Positions 1-11,153 are shown, numbered from the stretch's first letter. The stretch is 64,000 bases of DNA from Rhizophagus irregularis (GCF_026210795.1 NC_089431.1:1550001-1614000); one strand, 5' to 3'. Translations and numbers: made by a program. Notes: generated by a model from the letters alone, not told the origin.

Positions 1-1038
1 TATAATTTTAATATTAAAAATTACAAACATTTAATAGAATTATTGAAATTTTTAAAAATCTAAATATAATTTAAAAACAATTTGTCAATATTTCTATTAT
101 TATTATATGTTATGAATTCGGTGATATAATAATATTCAAACCGTCGGTAATTAATGTATTACGATCTCGACGGCATCTACTATTTTTTTACCATATATTT
201 CTACTCCTTTTTAACTTTAATAAGAAGAAACCTGTGCGTATTAGTATGTATTGATTTTGTTGTTGAGTTTGCATCAATTCGGTGTTATTCTTTTTACTAT
301 TATGGGAAAATAGTGATAATTGTAATAATAATGGACTCATTATTCTTGTACTTGTGTTTAGGGGGGCGGTTAAAAATATTGGTCACCCCGCAGGAGTGAC
401 ACTTTTATCCCACATATATCAATAACTAGGTTATTGCATGGGTCGACAACCATAATATCGACACTGTAAAAATCCCAAAGTTCACGGTAATTTTAAAAAT
501 GCAGTGGCGCAGTAGCGGTTCTTAATTAAAATATAATTTGATTCAAAATATTTGTAAATTTTATTAATACCAATGCAAATTTTATTAATAAATTTTATTA
601 ATATTAACTAACGTTACTATATTATTAATGAAAATTAAAAGAACCTTTTTTTTTTATTTTAATTAAAAGGACTATGTACTAAATTACTAATCTATCTTCT
701 AAAATTAGAAACAATTGCACTGGGGATCCCTATGCGTCGAACAAGTTATTATATATAGTAAAAGTATATAATAAGTAAAACTTATTAAAGGATTAATACT
801 GGGGATTAATATATGAAAATATGATTGCAAACATATTCGATACTTATTTAATATTTAGCCGATAATAGCCATTAACAGTCCGTAAAATAATCTTTCATAT
901 ATGGTAAATATTGCATTATTTAATTTAGAGGCGTATTCTAAATTTGGTAAATAATCGTCTTAATGTCATTTAAGTACCGTAATACAAAATATTTCTATAG
1001 AATTTTTTTTTTCATTCATTCCCATTCATTCTCAAAAA
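1..1038. other. AT-rich intergenic DNA
   Basis: No supported gene. A short open frame at 154-399 has no recognisable domain and biased low-complexity composition, so it is not called. The end of this stretch (about 1005-1038) carries the pyrimidine-rich TCATTC-type leader that precedes BTB genes in this window. Confidence 0.6.
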
Positions 1039-2078
1039 ATGATAGAGACTTAAGATTATTAATAAAATAATTACATGGTTCTATAGCATTTTAGTAACAA
1101 GGTCAGAAGTATTTAATAGATTACGGATGAAAGAACGTTATAAAAACAAAATTTCTTTTCCAAAATTAGTTCTTCTGTAATAAAAATATTTACACTGGTT
1201 CAATAAAAAAGAGTCTTTAAATAAAAATAATATAATTGAAGCTTGACTTTTTACAATTATCAAACCTTCAGGAATTTATTATTAAAACTATTAAAAAATG
1301 CGGATTATATGGAAAATTATTCACCAGAATTATTTTCAAAAGCTGTAGAAATAATACCATTATCAGAAGATAATATTATCTAAATTCATTGATTGAAGAG
1401 TACATTGAATTTGTTCGATTATCTACAGTATCTTTTATCTTACATGTATGAAAAAGAAAAACCTTTTATCGTTCTAAGTATATTAAGTTTTCGATCTAGT
1501 GTTATCCTTTGCAGCAAAACAAGTTTCTAGTGATGCACATGAAACCCTTAAACAAATGGGTACTTCAGCCCAAGTAGAAAACAAATCTATTACTGTTTAA
1601 CAAAAAGTTGCAAAGAATTAAAGCTTTGATAGTTCGAATAAAAGAATATAATAGTACCATCAAAATTGTCCCGTCCAATATAATTATAGATGTCTATCGA
1701 TAAATAGCAATTTCAAGTGAAATTCGAGGAATACCAACACTCAAAGAATCAGATTATGTTTTAGATGAATCAACATGTAGAGAAGCTTATTATTGAGGCA
1801 CCAAATAGTTGTGGACTTCAAAGTGTTAGAACTAAAGACGCTTTTAGCCAATAAAGAAATTTTTGGGATGTCTACTGGATGGGTATTAGGTTCCTGTGGT
1901 AATGTTCATAATTCTAATACGGTGTCATGTTATTGTTCGCAGTTTCAAAATGATAACATATGAACGAAAGAATTTGTATTTTTTCAGTTAATGGTACAAA
2001 GTATTCGGAAGTATCAGGTAGAATAAATTACCACTCTTATCCAGTTGTAATATTACGTCATCCTCATCGAAAAAGTTA
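1039..2078 (+). pseudogene. Decayed BTB-SPRY gene
   Basis: Nucleotide similarity to the intact BTB-SPRY gene at 2397-3788 runs along the whole interval in the same order. It has the ATG after an ATTCTCAAAA leader, the BTB part (GGTCAGAAGTATTTAATAGA near 1105), the middle region near 1320-1380, and the SPRY end (GGATGGGTATTAGG near 1885). Many deletions and frameshifts interrupt it: the first 30 or so codons are collapsed, and several internal blocks are missing. No long reading frame survives. It sits head-to-tail directly upstream of the intact gene, so it is probably an older tandem duplicate. It is unlikely to make a functional protein. Confidence 0.85.
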
Positions 2079-2374
2079 AACTGTATTATCATTTATACTT
2101 ATTTTGGAATTTTTTTGCTTCAACATATTATAATATTCTATTATTTTATTAATATGAAAAACAGCGTATTAAAAAAAATGAAATTTGTAATGATAAGAAA
2201 ATTACTATATTCTTTCATGTGCTTGGGTAAGCCTTCCACATATCTAATTAGAAACCAACTGAATCATAGTACTCTGAATTTGGTAAATATTGACATAATT
2301 ACGCTAGATGTGATATCATACCATCTATACTTAATAAATATGGTCTAGTTTTATTTTTAAAGGATCGCTTTTTT

Positions 2375-2396
2375 CTCATTCCTATTCATTCTCAAA
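2375..2396 (+). promoter_or_regulatory. CATTC-type start-proximal leader of BTB gene
   Basis: Repeated TCATTC/ATTCATTCTC sequence ends directly at the start codon. The same type of element precedes all four intact BTB-SPRY genes and the 1039 pseudogene. It may be a core promoter or 5' UTR element; the role is inferred. Confidence 0.45.
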
Positions 2397-3788
2397 ATGA
2401 CAAGGGGATATTCATTAGAACAAGATTTAAAGTTATTAATAGATAATCCAAAATATAGTGATGTAGAAATATTATGTGAGGATGAAAAGAAATTACATGG
2501 TTCTAGAGCAATTTTAGCAGCAAGGTCAGAAGTATTTGACAGATTACTTTACAATGGGACGAAAGAAAACCAAATTTCTTTTCCAAAAATTAATTTTTCT
2601 GGAATGAAAATAATATTAGAATATATTTATACTGGTTCAGTTAAAAAAGAATCTATAAATAAAAACAATATAATTGAAGCTTTTCATGCTGCGGAATATT
2701 TTCAATTACCGAATCTTCAAGAATTTATTATGAAAACTGTTAAAAGTGCTCTAGAAAATAATTACGTGAATAATTATTCACCAGAATTATTATCCAAAGC
2801 TGTGAAAATAATGCCATTATCAGAAGATAATGTTATTATAAATTTATTGGTTGAAGCGGTATCAATTATACCATTAAATACTATTGAATTTGGTCGATTA
2901 TCTATCACAGCACTTCAGCATCTTTTATCATGTACGCATGGAAAAGAAAAATCTTTTGTCACTCCAGAATATGAAGTTTTCCGATATAGTGCTATTCTCG
3001 CAGCGAAACAAGTTTCTAATGATGCATATGAAACTCTTATGGAAAGGTTGCCAATTTTTGAACAAATAAAAAATTCAATACAAGCATCAAATAAACTTAT
3101 AACTGATCATCAAAAAGTCGCAAAAGAATTAGAGCCTTTGACAAAATTTATTGATTTTAGCCGAATAAAAGGACAAATTTTAACAGATATTATTGAACCC
3201 TTAGAAATTGCTCCATCGAAAATAATTATGGATGTTTATCGGCAAATAGCTAAATTAAATAATTTAAATTCAAGTGAAATTCGAGGAATACTACCAACAA
3301 TTTACGTTTGGGATGAATCAGCATGTGGGTCGGACCTTATTATTGAGGATAATGGAAAATTTGTATACGGTAAGAATAATGCACACCAAATTGTTAGAGC
3401 TAAAAGGATACTGGATAATAAAGGAATTTTTGAATGGGATGTTATTATTGAAAAATTTTGTAAAGATGCTTGGATTGGAGTATGTGCAACAGAAAATTTT
3501 AATTACGAAACCTGGCCAGGAAATCAACCTACCGGATGGATATTGGGTACAAATGGTTATTCTTATAATTCTGGTAAGAGGACATTATATTGTCCATCGT
3601 TTCAAAATGATAACGTAAAAGTAACAGTTCATTTAAATATGAATGAAAGAACTTGCGCTTTTTCAGTCAATGGTACAAAATATCCAGTAGTATCAAATTG
3701 GAATAATTTACCATCAAAACTTTATCCAGTAGCATCATTACATTATCCTGGTCGCCTTCGGATTCAGCCTTATCAATTTTTATTATAA
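2397..3788 (+). CDS. BTB/POZ-SPRY domain protein (copy 1)
   Basis: Single-exon gene of 463 residues. Residues about 20-112 read as a BTB/POZ fold (SDVEILCEDEKKLHGSRAIL, then FDRLL, IILEYIYTG). About 115-220 resembles the helical BACK-type region. About 305-460 reads as a SPRY/B30.2-like domain (KGIFEWDVIIEK, WIGVCA, PTGWILG, VTVHLNMNERTCAFSVNG, LYPVASL). BTB proteins of this kind usually serve as substrate adaptors for CUL3 ubiquitin ligases, with the C-terminal domain binding the target; that role is inferred from family knowledge. The start is the ATG in the MTRGYSLEQD block shared by the other copies, right after the conserved CATTC leader. It is intact, unlike its upstream neighbour. The partner is unknown. 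Confidence 0.9.
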   Translation: MTRGYSLEQDLKLLIDNPKYSDVEILCEDEKKLHGSRAILAARSEVFDRLLYNGTKENQISFPKINFSGMKIILEYIYTGSVKKESINKNNIIEAFHAAEYFQLPNLQEFIMKTVKSALENNYVNNYSPELLSKAVKIMPLSEDNVIINLLVEAVSIIPLNTIEFGRLSITALQHLLSCTHGKEKSFVTPEYEVFRYSAILAAKQVSNDAYETLMERLPIFEQIKNSIQASNKLITDHQKVAKELEPLTKFIDFSRIKGQILTDIIEPLEIAPSKIIMDVYRQIAKLNNLNSSEIRGILPTIYVWDESACGSDLIIEDNGKFVYGKNNAHQIVRAKRILDNKGIFEWDVIIEKFCKDAWIGVCATENFNYETWPGNQPTGWILGTNGYSYNSGKRTLYCPSFQNDNVKVTVHLNMNERTCAFSVNGTKYPVVSNWNNLPSKLYPVASLHYPGRLRIQPYQFLL

Positions 3789-5760
3789 TTCTTGAAAAAT
3801 TGATTAATTCATATGACGTTCGCGGTTCTATTACCTTTTGCTCGATAATTAAAATTTAAATGATTTGAAAAAAAAAACAAATTACTTCTTTATTTAGTCC
3901 TTAATATATATCAGTAAATAGTAATATTTCTATGTATAACGTTCCCTTAGATAATATAAATTAATTTATCTACTTTTGAAATGTTTAACTAATTGCTTAC
4001 TTATGGTCGATAATATCAAGTATAAAAACTTACCGGCTTACCGTGTAAAATGATAAATTCATTGTCTAAAAACTATCAAAGTTTTAAGTGAGATCGTGTC
4101 CACTAAAAACTTATATATAGATGGTGGAGATTTTTTAAAATCTTATGTTCGTATCTTTGAAGAATCTATTAAAATTATGAAGAATTGCACTACATTCATT
4201 GTTTTCAATACCAGTAATGACAATTCTTGTTATTTTTTTTTTTAATGGATACTGATTCTTGATTTAAAAGAGAATTTATTAACTTCCTCTTTATCTGGAA
4301 AACAAGTGAGATAATCCAATTTAAATCAAATCAAATATTGTATCTTGTTCATTACTTGATAAAACAAGTTATCAAATCTCCTTCTTCTTGTCACTTTATT
4401 ATTAACCCCATAATCCGATAATTTTAATCATACTATATTAAGGTTATAATGCAGGCTACATTACATAATTTCTTTTCCAGAGCTTTTACTCCAGTGAGAT
4501 TTCGGAAAAAATGATATTACGTTTTGGGTAAACTATAAAAAATTCTTCTATCGCACAAGTCTATTATACAATACCTCGTTTCTAAATCTAGACGTGACAA
4601 CCTCGAAAACTGTATAAGAAATACATTTATTTTTCTTAATACTATCGTTATTATTTGGCGCTGAATGATGATGACAGGTTTAAGTGATGACGTTCACCTT
4701 TCATTAATCATATACTATACGTTACCGACAATAATGGCAATGGAATTCGCGACTCTTCAAGGAATTTCTGCACCATTATTATAGTCAATGAGATGGGACA
4801 GGGAGCTACAGCTTGCTGCGAAATGAAAATGAATGGCGGAAAATTCGGATCGTTAACAATACGCTGTTGAAATAGTTATAACTATAATAATGATGCAAGT
4901 TTTATCTAGCTTTTTAGGATTATTTCCAAAATTAATGAAAATGCTATTCCTAAAGAATTTCTTATTAATGGAGTTTGAATTTTCTTAAAATTGTGAAAAA
5001 TTTTATTAATTCATTGATTATTAAATTGAAAACCATACGGAAGGTTTCCGTTTCAAATATAATAAAAATAGAGTAGATGTTTCAAGGAGTCTATCTATAT
5101 AATGAAGGGTAAAAGTCACCACATTTTCGAAATTTTCTAAAGTATTTTAATTGTTTTCATAATAATTCGCAGCACGAAAAGCTTTCTATTTTATTTAGAT
5201 TCTTTTTAATTGAACCGGTATAACTATGTATTCTAGAATAATTTTTCTTTTAGAAGAATAGATTTTTGTAAAATAATTTGATTGTAAAATACTTTTGACT
5301 TTCCGCTAAAATTTTTCTAAACCACATTCTTGCATATTACATATTTATATAATATTTACATATAATTTTTACTAATTTTTACTAACTAGTAAATTCTTTA
5401 TTTAAAAATCATTTAATAATATAGCTCGCATTTTAATTCTATCATTACATATTTATATATTTCTATATTTATTAGATTAACCTTCTCGTCATATCTGAGA
5501 ATGAAAAAACGATTTTAATATGAAAGATTTCAATATTATACAAAGAAGACAGAAGACATCAAAAAAATTTGGAAAAAATTTGTCGCACATTTCATCGCCT
5601 CAAATATAAATATATATTATCTCTCTTTCATATTAGTAAAAACAAATAAAATTACATTTTTGTTATTCTAATAATATAAAATTCGAACGTTCAATGTTAA
5701 TGAAAAGTATTTGCTATAAAAAAATTTTTCAATAATCATACTAATACATTTTTTCTTTAA
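3789..5760. other. Intergenic DNA between divergently decayed BTB copies
   Basis: No supported gene. A short open stretch at about 4105-4245 (containing YIDGGDFLKSYVRIFEES) looks faintly protein-like but lacks a start and any partner exon, so it is noted only as a possible remnant. The rest is AT-rich with homopolymer runs. Confidence 0.5.
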
Positions 5761-7149
5761 TTATCGAATTATTTGATAAGGCAGAATTCGAAGACGACCA
5801 GGATGACTTATTGATACTACTGGAAAAAGTTTTGACGGTAAATCCTTCACTGATATTTCCTTATACTTTGTACCATCAATTGAAAAAGCACAAGTTTTTT
5901 TATACATATTTAGGTGAACAGTTATTTTTGTATTATCCTTTCTAAATTGTAAACAATAATTTGATCCTTTATTAGAATTCTTAAAATGACCATAGGAACC
6001 TAATACCCAACCGGTAGATTGATATCCTGCCCGCTTTTCATAATCAAAATTTTCTGATGCACATACCCCAACCCAAGTATCAACACAATATTTTTCAATA
6101 ATAACGTTCCATTCAAAAATTCCTTTATAATCTAATGGCATTTTAGCTCTAACACTTAGATGTCCACAACCATCCGGTGCATGCACAACTTTTCCATTGT
6201 CTTCAATTGATCCACATGCTGATTCATCCCAAACATAATCTGATTCTGTAAATTTATACATTGATATTCCTCGAACTCCACTAGGAAATAAATTATTTGA
6301 TTTAGCTATCTGACGATAAACACTTACAATCATATTAGATGGAGTGATTTCTAATGGTTCGATAATATCGGATAAAATTTGACTTTCTATTTGACTAAAA
6401 TCAATAAAATGAGCCAAAGGCTCCAATTCATTGGCAACTTTTTGATGACCAGTAATAGAATTATTACGTACTTGGTTTGAATCCTCTATTTGGTCTAAGG
6501 CCGGTAACTGTTCCATAAGAGTTTCATACGCACCATTAGAAACTTGTTTTGCTGCAAGAATAGCATTATATCGAAAAACTTCATATTCTGGAGTGGCAAA
6601 AGGTTTTTCTTTTTTATACGTGCAGGATAAAAGATGTCGAAGTGCTTTAATAGATAATCGATCAGGTTCAATAGTATCCAATGGTATAATTGATACCGTT
6701 TCAACCAATAAATTTAGAAGAATATTATTTTCTGATAATGACATTATATCCATAATTTTGGATAATAATTCTGGTGAATAATTTTCCAAATAATCCGCAT
6801 TTTTAATAATATTCATAATAAATTCCTGAAGTGATGGTAATTTAAAATTATCTGCAGCATAATAAGTTTCAATTATGTTATTTTTATTTAAAGATTCTTT
6901 ATTAATTGAACCAGTATAAATATATTCTAATATAATATTCATTACGAAAGAATTAATTTTTGGAAAAGAAATTTGGGTTTCTTTCATCCCACTATAAAGT
7001 AATCTGTCAAATACTTCAGACCTTGCCGCTAAAATTGCTCTAGAACCATATAATTTCTTTTCATTTTCACATAATATTTCTATATCGCTACATTTTTCAT
7101 TATCTATTAATAATTTTAAATCTTGTTCTAACGAATATCCTCTCGTCAT
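5761..7149 (-). CDS. BTB/POZ-SPRY domain protein (copy 2)
   Basis: Single-exon gene of 462 residues, a close paralogue of the copies at 2397, 8529 and 39444. BTB domain about residues 20-112 (SDIEILCENEKKLYGSRAIL), BACK-like helical region, then SPRY-like domain (KGIFEWNVIIEK, WVGVCASENF, TGWVLGSYG, ITVHLNMYKKTCAFSIDG). The frame stays open further upstream, but the start is placed at the Met of MTRGYSLEQD because all paralogues begin there and the ATTCTCAAAA leader directly precedes it. The two C-terminal residues differ among copies (IR here). A CUL3-adaptor role is the family expectation. Its upstream flank is duplicated at 7952-8585. Confidence 0.9.
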   Translation of the reverse strand: MTRGYSLEQDLKLLIDNEKCSDIEILCENEKKLYGSRAILAARSEVFDRLLYSGMKETQISFPKINSFVMNIILEYIYTGSINKESLNKNNIIETYYAADNFKLPSLQEFIMNIIKNADYLENYSPELLSKIMDIMSLSENNILLNLLVETVSIIPLDTIEPDRLSIKALRHLLSCTYKKEKPFATPEYEVFRYNAILAAKQVSNGAYETLMEQLPALDQIEDSNQVRNNSITGHQKVANELEPLAHFIDFSQIESQILSDIIEPLEITPSNMIVSVYRQIAKSNNLFPSGVRGISMYKFTESDYVWDESACGSIEDNGKVVHAPDGCGHLSVRAKMPLDYKGIFEWNVIIEKYCVDTWVGVCASENFDYEKRAGYQSTGWVLGSYGHFKNSNKGSNYCLQFRKDNTKITVHLNMYKKTCAFSIDGTKYKEISVKDLPSKLFPVVSISHPGRLRILPYQIIR

Positions 7150-7165
7150 TTTTGAGAATGAGAGA
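7150..7165 (-). promoter_or_regulatory. CATTC-type leader of BTB copy 2
   Basis: On the minus strand TCTCATTCTCAAAA directly precedes the start codon at 7149, matching the leaders of the other BTB copies. Confidence 0.4.
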
Positions 7166-7599
7166 ATTTTTAACCACATAAAAAACGTACAATATGTCCA
7201 ATAAATGTCAAGTAAATGTTCATAATAGGGTCGATTTTCCGAACAAAAAACCGACAGTGTTTGGACAATATTTTTTACAGGGATACTTATCACATGGTAT
7301 TGACGCATCACAATTTAATTTCGAACTTAACAACCCTAAAAAAAAGTAGGATCAAAAGATCAGGCCAACCAAAACAAATCAAATCCAACCGAAAAACCCA
7401 ACCGACCGGGACATAAACAGGCCTTATATTATCCATAATATTGCGAACAGGGCTTTTTCTTAAGAAATTTCAATTTTTAATAAAGAAAAATTCTTATTTC
7501 GTTATCTCAAATATATAGTACATTATCGCTATTCAATTAATAAAAATAATAGTGATTTATTATTCAATAATCAGAAATATATATGATTTTTTTCAAATA

Positions 7600-7660
7600 T
7601 TCATAAATCAAACTTTACGATAAGGCAGAATTCGAATGCGAGCGGGACGCTATTATACAT
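7600..7660 (-). pseudogene. C-terminal tail of a BTB-SPRY gene
   Basis: Reads on the minus strand as the end of a SPRY domain (ARIRILPYRKV then stop), matching the tail of the gene at 8529. No further SPRY sequence follows. It is a leftover from the duplication described for 7153-8585. Confidence 0.75.
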
Positions 7661-7833
7661 TATTATGTAGCCAAATGGGATCATGTTGTTTTTAACATAC
7701 TGATATTTTTTAAATAAATTATTATTGCGTAAATATCTCTGATATTTTTGACGCATTACGTCATATAGATTATTATCACACATTTACTATGCTTTTCATA
7801 TGGAACATGATCTTGGACGTCTGCATAATAACA

Positions 7834-7916
7834 CAGTTATTAGGTAGGGGGGTTAAAATATCATCCGAACTGCTTCGCAGTTCGGTGATATTTCAACTCC
7901 CCTACCCAATAACTAT
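7834..7916. repeat. Long near-perfect palindrome
   Basis: Arms of about 40 nt (7834-7873 and 7877-7916) pair around a TTC loop. The apex is GAACTGC-TTC-GCAGTTC, and the outer arms contain GGTAGGGG and its complement. A few mismatches occur. It is inserted between the two arms of the segmental duplication. Either a foldback or MITE-type element, or a cruciform-forming repeat. Confidence 0.8.
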
Positions 7917-8528
7917 TATATATTTGTTATAATTTAATACAAGATGCGGTGATTGAGAATTTTTAACCACATAAAAAACGTACAATATGTCCAATAAATG
8001 TCAAGTAAATGTTCAGAATAGGGTCTATTTTCCGAATAAAAAACCGACAGTGTTTGGACAATATTTTTTATAGGGATACCTATCACATGGTATTGACGCA
8101 TCACAATTTAATTTCGAACTTAACAACCCTAAAAAAAGGTAGGATCAAAAGTTCGGGTTTAGTTTGTGTTGTACAAAAAAAACTAGGACAACCAAAACAA
8201 ATAAAATCCAACCGAAAAACCCAACCGACCGGAAATAAAAAGGCCTTATATTATCCATGAGATCGCGAAATCGATCACCAATTTTTGGACCGGTATCAGC
8301 AACCAATTATCTAGGAGTACAGTACAAATCTGCGATCAATCCAGTCTGATCTAGAATTGAACAGGGCTTAAGTTTCGCGGTTTCTTAAGAAATTTCAAGT
8401 TTTTAATAAAGAAAAATTCTAATTTCATTATCTCAAAATATACGTTATCGCTATTCAATTAATAAAAGTAATTGTGATTTATTATTCAATAATCAGATAT
8501 ATATATGATTTTTTCAAACATTCATAAA

Positions 8529-9932
8529 TCAAACTATACTATAAGGCAGAATTCGAATGCGAGCGTGACGGTATAATGATACTACTGGATAAAGTTTTGA
8601 TGGTAATTCCTTCACTGATACTTCCTTATACTTTGTACCATCAACTGAAAAAGCGAAAGTTTTTTTATTCATATCTAGGTGAACAGTTATTTTTGTATTA
8701 TTCTTTTTAAAGTGTGGACAATAATTTGATCTACCACCATTATAATCGCTAATATTACCATCTGTACCTAATGCCCTTGAAGTAGGTTGTCCCACCCACT
8801 TTTCATAATTAAAATTTTCTGATGCACATACCCCAACCCAAGTATTTACACAATGTGTTTCAATAATAACACTCCATTCAAAAATTCCTTTACAATTTAA
8901 TGGCATCTTAGCTCTAACACATTGATGTTGTTCACAACCATTTGGTGCGTACACAACTTTTCCATTATCTTCAATAATAAGTTTCGATCCACACGCTGAT
9001 TTATCCCAAACATAATCTGATTCTTTGAACTTATACATTGTAAATGGTATTCCTCGAATTTCACCTGAAACTAAATTACTTGATTTAGCCATTTTCCGAT
9101 AAACATCCATAATTATTTTTGATGGAGCAATTTCTAAGGGTTCAATAATATCTGTTAAAATTTGTCCTTTTATTCGGCTAAAATTAATAAATTCAACCAA
9201 AGGCTCTAATTCTTTTGCGACTTTTTGATAATCAGGAATAAATTTATTCGATGCTTGTATTGAATTTTTTGTTTGTTCTAAGGCCGGTAACCGTTCCATA
9301 ATAGCTTCATACGCATCATTAGAAACTTGTTTTGCTGCAAGAATAGCACTATATCGAAAAACTTCATATTCTGGAGTGGCAAAAGGTTTTTCCTTTTCAT
9401 ACGTGCAAGATAAAAGATATCGAAGTGCTTTAATAGATAATCGATCAGGTTCAATAGTATCCAATGGTATAATTGATACCGTTTCAACCAATAAATTTAG
9501 AAGAATATTATCTTCTGATAATGGCATTATACCCACAACTTTAGATAATAATTCTGGTGAATAATTTTCCAAATAATCCGCATTTTTAATAGTTGTCAAA
9601 ATAATTTCCTTAAGAGATGGTAATTGGAAATAATCCGCAGCATAAAAGGTTTCAATTATATTATTTTTATTTAAAGATTCTTTTTTAATTGAACCAGTAT
9701 AAATATATTCTAGTATAAATTTCATTACGGAAGAATTAATTTTTGGAAAAGAAATTTGGGTTTCTTTCGTCCCATTGTAAAGTAATCTGTCAAATACTTC
9801 TGACCTTGCTGCTAAAATTGCTCTAGAGCCATGTAATTTCTTTTCATTTTCACATAATATTACGAGATCACTATATTTTTCATTATCTATTAATAACCTT
9901 AAATCTTGTTCTAATGAATTTCCTCTCGTCAT
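8529..9932 (-). CDS. BTB/POZ-SPRY domain protein (copy 3)
   Basis: Single-exon gene of 467 residues. BTB about 20-112 (SDLVILCENEKKLHGSRAIL, ILEYIYTGSIKKESL), BACK-like middle, SPRY-like C-terminus (KGIFEWSVIIETHC, WVGVCASENFNYEKW, ITVHLDMNKKTFAFSVDG, ARIRILPY). The start is placed at the MTRGNSLEQD Met, after a CATTCTC-repeat leader. The longer upstream frame encodes only low-complexity FSFSFS from that leader and is unlikely to be translated. Same orientation as copy 2 about 1.4 kb away, consistent with tandem duplication. An E3-adaptor role is inferred from the family. Confidence 0.9.
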   Translation of the reverse strand: MTRGNSLEQDLRLLIDNEKYSDLVILCENEKKLHGSRAILAARSEVFDRLLYNGTKETQISFPKINSSVMKFILEYIYTGSIKKESLNKNNIIETFYAADYFQLPSLKEIILTTIKNADYLENYSPELLSKVVGIMPLSEDNILLNLLVETVSIIPLDTIEPDRLSIKALRYLLSCTYEKEKPFATPEYEVFRYSAILAAKQVSNDAYEAIMERLPALEQTKNSIQASNKFIPDYQKVAKELEPLVEFINFSRIKGQILTDIIEPLEIAPSKIIMDVYRKMAKSSNLVSGEIRGIPFTMYKFKESDYVWDKSACGSKLIIEDNGKVVYAPNGCEQHQCVRAKMPLNCKGIFEWSVIIETHCVNTWVGVCASENFNYEKWVGQPTSRALGTDGNISDYNGGRSNYCPHFKKNNTKITVHLDMNKKTFAFSVDGTKYKEVSVKELPSKLYPVVSLYRHARIRILPYSIV

Positions 9933-9961
9933 TTTTGAGAATGAAAATGAGAATGAGAATA
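9933..9961 (-). promoter_or_regulatory. CATTCTC-repeat leader of BTB copy 3
   Basis: Three to four tandem ATTCTC/ATTTTC units end at the start codon on the minus strand. This is the most expanded version of the leader seen before all BTB copies here. Confidence 0.45.
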
Positions 9962-10070
9962 AAAAAAAAAATATTAAGGCTAAGCATCTAAGTACGTAAT
10001 AGTGCATCGGCATTTACCAAGTTTAGAATACCATGATCAACAGAAATTTCCCCTAAATTGGATACTCTGC

Positions 10071-10306
10071 TAGGACCCAGAAATATATATATAGGGGTCA
10101 GGTGATGAAAAAAATTTTTTACTATGAGCTGTACGCATTTTTTCAGGGCCGGAATTATGATAATGCCAGTCGGTTACTATAATAGGAAATAAAAGTCTGA
10201 CTGGCATTATCAAAAATTATCTAAAAAAGGAAAGATTTTCATGACTTTTTTAGTTCAAAATATGCAAACTCAAACCTGACCCTTTTATATATATTTCTGG
10301 GTCCTA
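10071..10306. mobile_element. MITE-like element, family 1 (copy A)
   Basis: About 236 bp with terminal inverted repeats starting TAGGACCCAGAAATATATAT and ending in the complement (TTTCTGGGTCCTA). No coding capacity. Internal blocks TTTTTCAGGGCCGGAATTA and AATGCCAGTC are shared with a second copy at 24233-24455. The TA at each end may be the target duplication, as in Tc1/mariner-type elements; the assignment is inferred. Confidence 0.8.
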
Positions 10307-10370
10307 CTCTTCTGCTGTTCAATTAATAAAATATTCAATAAATATCATGATTTTTTTCAAACATTCAAAA

Positions 10371-10706
10371 TTAAACTTTTCGATAAAGTAGTATTCGAAT
10401 GCGAGCAGAATTACATAATGATACTTCTGGATAAAGTTTTGATGACGAACTATTAACTAATACTTCCGAATATTTTGTATCATTAACTGAAAAAGCGCAA
10501 GTTTTTTTATACATATTTAAATGAACTGTTACTTTAACGTCATTATTTTGAAATTGTGAGCAATACTTCAATCCCTTGTTAGAATTATGGAAGTAACCAC
10601 AGGTGCCTAAAGCCCATCCAGTAGGTTGACATCCTGCCCAGGATTCATAACTAAAATTTTCTGATTCACATATTCCTTATACCAAAATTTCTCAATAATA
10701 CTTTGC
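10371..10706 (-). pseudogene. SPRY-end remnant of a BTB-SPRY gene
   Basis: On the minus strand this reads as the SPRY end (SENFSYESWAGCQPTGWALG, VTVHLNMYKKTCAFSVND, IRILLYRKV). It is closest to the gene at 39444. Upstream of it an indel breaks the frame at the IIEK block, and the sequence stops at the terminal repeat of the MITE at 10709. BTB and BACK parts are absent. Confidence 0.85.
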
Positions 10707-10708
10707 TA

Positions 10709-10877
10709 AGGGCAGTGACATATAGCTAATATTATTTTAATAGTAACGTTTACTCCCCCACCCCAGGTAAGATTTTATGATCAATCACAACCATTTCACA
10801 TGGTTCATATTATGTGTAACCTAAGATTTTCTTTCTCCCCCACCCCCTAAATATTAGCTAATATATGTCATTGCCCT
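10709..10877. mobile_element. MITE-like element, family 2
   Basis: About 169 bp with terminal inverted repeats AGGGCAGTGACATATAGCTA and the matching TAGCTAATATATGTCATTGC end. The interior has two CTCCCCCACCCC blocks in symmetric positions. Flanked by TA/AA. It abuts and probably interrupts the SPRY remnant. No coding capacity. Confidence 0.75.
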
Positions 10878-11153
10878 AACAACCTAAAATTTTTAAATGT
10901 ACTATACAAACCATGATAAAATACTTGTTATTGGGTTTGTAGAGCCATTTCAACGTATTAATTTATCGATATATACGTAGTATATTGCATTATGAAAAAG
11001 ATGCCAATACATATCCCGAAATTCTGATAAAGTCATCAAAATGAAAATTGATTAATAAAATATATTAATTAACATGTAACGAAATAGAAGAGCAAAATTA
11101 ATAAGTTATGTTATACAGCTAAATAGAAAAACTCATTGTGCAAATATTCCAAA

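Larger units (their letters stand above)
7153..8585. repeat. Local segmental duplication (arms about 7153-7662 and 7952-8585)
   Basis: The sequence TTTTTAACCACATAAAAAAC at about 7168 recurs at 7960. The two arms then stay colinear: the GTCCAATAAATGTCAAG block, CCGACAGTGTTTGGAC, CCAACCGAAAAACCCAACCG, TTCTTAAGAAATTTCAA, and finally the C-terminal SPRY tail (7600-7660 versus 8529-8585). The second arm has about 100 extra bases at 8260-8370. This is the footprint of a tandem duplication of a BTB gene plus its flank, with most of the duplicated gene body lost in the first arm. Confidence 0.85.

Noticed and set aside
154-399. 81-codon forward ORF
   Set aside because: Aromatic-rich low-complexity translation, no motif, no paralogue; typical of AT-rich non-coding DNA.
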